Shown one piece after another: positions 62,250 through 64,000 of a stretch of 64,000 nucleotides of DNA. Both the position numbers and the translations under genes were made by a program. Under the pieces are notes generated by a model, which searched no databases, was not told the origin of the DNA, and was given only the letters and a program-made list of their open reading frames with translations. Numbering within the stretch: position 1 is the first letter of the stretch; each line of letters opens with the position of its first letter. Source of the stretch: JBOFCO01 sp051646105 (lineage in GTDB: Bacteria > Pseudomonadota > Alphaproteobacteria > Rhodobacterales > Rhodobacteraceae); the NCBI GenBank assembly GCA_051646105.1, contig JBOFCO010000234.1:1-64000 (forward strand), in the 5' to 3' direction.

Positions 62250-62576
62250 ATGCTGAAGTCGGTTGCAAAGTATCATATCGGGCAGATCGTGCGACACCGG
62301 AAACATCCTTTCCGGGGCGTTGTGTTCGATGTGGATGCGATGTTCAGCAACACCGAAGAATGGTATGATGCCATCCCCGAGGAAAGCCGTCCGCAGCGGG
62401 ATCAGCCATTTTATCACCTTCTGGCCGAAAACGACCAAAGCTATTATGTGGCCTATGTTTCGGAACAGAACCTGATCCCTGACGAAACCGGCCAGCCTGT
62501 CGATCATCCCGACCTGCCCGACCTGTTCGGTGATTTCGACAACGGCCGTTATCCGCTGCAGTTCCAGTTGAACTGA
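62250..62576 (+). CDS. hspQ: Heat shock protein HspQ
   Basis: The protein is 108 aa. The HspQ/YccV signature VAKYHIGQIVRHRKHPFRGVVFDVDAMFSNTEEWYDAIPEE and PFYHLLAENDQSYYVAYVSEQNL are complete. It is a small protein that regulates Lon and binds hemimethylated DNA in E. coli. The ATG at 62250 was chosen because it matches the family start. Confidence 0.92.
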   Translation: MLKSVAKYHIGQIVRHRKHPFRGVVFDVDAMFSNTEEWYDAIPEESRPQRDQPFYHLLAENDQSYYVAYVSEQNLIPDETGQPVDHPDLPDLFGDFDNGRYPLQFQLN

Positions 62577-62929
62577 CGCATCGCGAATTCGCACGTCGCT
62601 GTGCAGTGTCACCGGGACAGCGCTGCCCGTTTCTTGATCAGCTTCGCACCCCACAGGAGCATCGAACGCCATTCTCGGTGTTCTGTCGGTTGCTCTGGAA
62701 ATGGGCCGGATTCTGGCAAACGCCCCGGTGCCGCGAACTGGGTGGGGGGCTATGGGCGCGGCACCGGGGGAAGCCTCGTTCGGCTATGCGACAAGCTATC
62801 GCCAGACATTCGGGCAGTGTTGCGGAGGCAAGGAGGCAAAGTTGCGGCAGCGATATTTTCCCTTGCCGCCGGTTCTGCCGATCATTCTTTTCCGGCCAGT
62901 CCGTTCGTCTGTCGTCGAGTGCAAAGAGC
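62577..62929. other. Intergenic region between hspQ and RsbW-like gene
   Basis: About 350 bases with only low-quality open frames. No tRNA, terminator or promoter stands out to me. Confidence 0.5.
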
Positions 62930-63538
62930 TTAGCCCAGTGAGGGCCGCGCCGGATCCTGCGCTTCGTTTTCGGCCAGTTCCGGACGCGTCAGTGCCAGGC
63001 GGAAATACAGGCAATTGCGTCCCGAACGGCGATTGTACCGCAACACCTCCGCCAATTCGCGGATCATGAACCAACCGAAACCGCCTTCCGGCAGATCATC
63101 AATACTGGGCAGCATCGGATGATCGCCCTGTGGCAACGCATCGCCCGGCATGGCGGTCCCCGTATCGATGATTTCGCAGGACAATGCATCGGGGTCGCGC
63201 GTCAGGCGCACCACGATCCGGCCATCCGGGCTGTCAAGATAGGCATGTTCTACAATGTTGTTCATGGCTTCCGCCAGAACCAGCTCCAGCCGGCCCAGAT
63301 CAGAACCGGGGACTGCCGCGCTTTGCAGGGCTTCCCGCACCTGCGCCAGCGCAGCCCGCACCGACATCGGGGTGCTGTGCAGGCGCAGAACCATTTTTGG
63401 CCCCATGCCGTTTTCACCGGGCCTGGTACGCAGGCGGGCCTTTTCCTGCCGGGCTGTACTCTCGGTGCCGGGTGCCTCGATCAATGCGCTTACCTTGTCA
63501 CAGGGCAAATCCCTGCGCGGGAAAACATTACCTGTCAT
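62930..63538 (-). CDS. RsbW-like serine kinase/ATP-binding protein
   Basis: The protein is up to 202 aa. The HATPase_c fold shows LVLAEAMNNIVEHAY (N box), IIDTGTAMPGD (G1) and GGFGWFMIREL (G2), marking an anti-sigma or anti-anti-sigma kinase. I list the longest start (ATG 63538, after AGGGCAAGC); shorter starts at 63406 and 63394 are possible because residues 1-45 do not look like part of the family. It follows the STAS gene by 24 bases. Confidence 0.82.
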   Translation of the reverse strand: MTGNVFPRRDLPCDKVSALIEAPGTESTARQEKARLRTRPGENGMGPKMVLRLHSTPMSVRAALAQVREALQSAAVPGSDLGRLELVLAEAMNNIVEHAYLDSPDGRIVVRLTRDPDALSCEIIDTGTAMPGDALPQGDHPMLPSIDDLPEGGFGWFMIRELAEVLRYNRRSGRNCLYFRLALTRPELAENEAQDPARPSLG

Positions 63539-63562
63539 GCTTGCCCTGTGTCTTGCTTGCCG

Positions 63563-63904
63563 TCATGCCGCATCCCTCGGAGAGATCGCCGCCGTCGCAT
63601 CCTTGTGTATGGTGAACACCCTGTCCATGCGCGTCAGGCGCAACACGCGCTCGACCGGCGGGGTCAGCCCGGCAAGTTCAAGCCTGCGGCCATTTTCCAT
63701 CATCTTCAGGGCCGCGACGATTGCGCCAAGACCGCTGCTGTCAACAAAGTCGACACGCGCAAGATCAAGGACTACGCGCCGCGACGGTGTCGCGAAGGCT
63801 TCGCGCACGCGGTCCTTGAACTGGATGGCGACAGCCGCGTCGATCCTCGCCTCGGCCACTGTGATCAACAGCAGGTCATCATGTTGGCTGATTTCAAGGT
63901 TCAT
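63563..63904 (-). CDS. STAS-domain anti-sigma factor antagonist
   Basis: The protein is 113 aa, starting MNLEISQHDDLLLITVAEARIDAA. The phosphorylatable Ser lies in VDFVDSSGLGAIVAAL. It is paired with the RsbW-like kinase in one operon, forming a partner-switch pair; the PP2C phosphatase and sigma factor are not visible in the window. The ATG follows CGGAGGGTGG. Confidence 0.9.
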   Translation of the reverse strand: MNLEISQHDDLLLITVAEARIDAAVAIQFKDRVREAFATPSRRVVLDLARVDFVDSSGLGAIVAALKMMENGRRLELAGLTPPVERVLRLTRMDRVFTIHKDATAAISPRDAA

Positions 63905-64000
63905 TCCACCCTCCGTGATTTTACGGAAAGCTAGGACCAACCCATTACCAATTCGTTTGCGTGATACGGCGAATTTGATCGGCCTTTTACTTTTCGATAA

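Noticed and set aside
62701..63069. Small frame after hspQ
   Set aside because: No ribosome site, low-complexity composition and overlap with the RsbW-like gene's end on the other strand.
1..64000. CRISPR arrays, prophage, IS elements and RNA genes
   Set aside because: Looked for direct repeats with regular spacers, transposase and integrase motifs, and tRNA/rRNA patterns; none found by eye.

Overview
The window looks like chromosome of a high-GC alphaproteobacterium of the Rhodobacteraceae (Roseobacter/Paracoccus type). The reasons are a complete trimethylamine (TMA) degradation island of the kind described in that family (tmm, tdm, dmm, gmaS, mgs, mgd), a codon bias toward G/C third positions, frequent GTG starts and ATGA-coupled operons, and housekeeping genes such as lolA and hspQ. 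No rRNA, tRNA, IS element, phage gene or CRISPR array was seen. All function calls rest on motif recognition and gene context; no database search was run.

Layout. 1-8 kb, nearly all minus strand: a DedA-family protein (cut by the left edge) with a coupled small membrane protein, a 3-hydroxyisobutyrate-dehydrogenase-like enzyme, the 5-oxoprolinase set pxpA-pxpB-pxpC, transaldolase, gluconokinase, an aldo/keto reductase and an EamA exporter facing a LysR regulator. 9-12 kb: a probable quinone-detoxification unit, LysR > DoxX > two-domain VOC dioxygenase-like protein > glutathionyl-hydroquinone reductase, with a T-N11-A palindrome in front of doxX.

12.4-39 kb is the methylated-amine island. N-methylglutamate dehydrogenase mgdABCD (sarcosine-oxidase-like) comes first, then an XRE-cupin regulator, two unknown membrane proteins, and an APC permease with three small membrane proteins, one of only 55 aa. 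Divergent from these are mgsABC and gmaS, followed by a WYL regulator, an SgcJ-like protein, trimethylamine monooxygenase tmm, a second APC permease, dmmDABC, a GlxA-type AraC regulator, the TMAO demethylase tdm and a truncated haemoglobin. Read as a pathway: TMA > TMAO (Tmm) > DMA + formaldehyde (Tdm) > MMA (DmmABC) > gamma-glutamylmethylamide (GmaS) > N-methylglutamate (MgsABC) > glutamate + formaldehyde (MgdABCD). The folate C1-oxidation genes needed to finish the job are not in the window.

39-44.9 kb: an RpiR regulator faces a PanB-like barrel protein, a LacI regulator, a di-iron membrane hydroxylase, a rhizopine/inositol-type binding protein and a MocE-like Rieske ferredoxin, a possible aminocyclitol-ether uptake and O-demethylation locus. 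45.1-50.9 kb: a BMP-type nucleoside/nucleobase ABC transporter coupled to a CodA-family deaminase whose substrate-discriminating Asp is replaced by Cys, which points to 5-methylcytosine. 50.9-60.5 kb: a divergent sugar locus with a split transketolase, FGGY kinase, SorC regulator and SDR on the minus strand, and a ribose-type ABC transporter plus second SDR on the plus strand. 60.6-64 kb: lolA, a lipoprotein lytic transglycosylase, hspQ, and an RsbW-like ATPase with a STAS antagonist.
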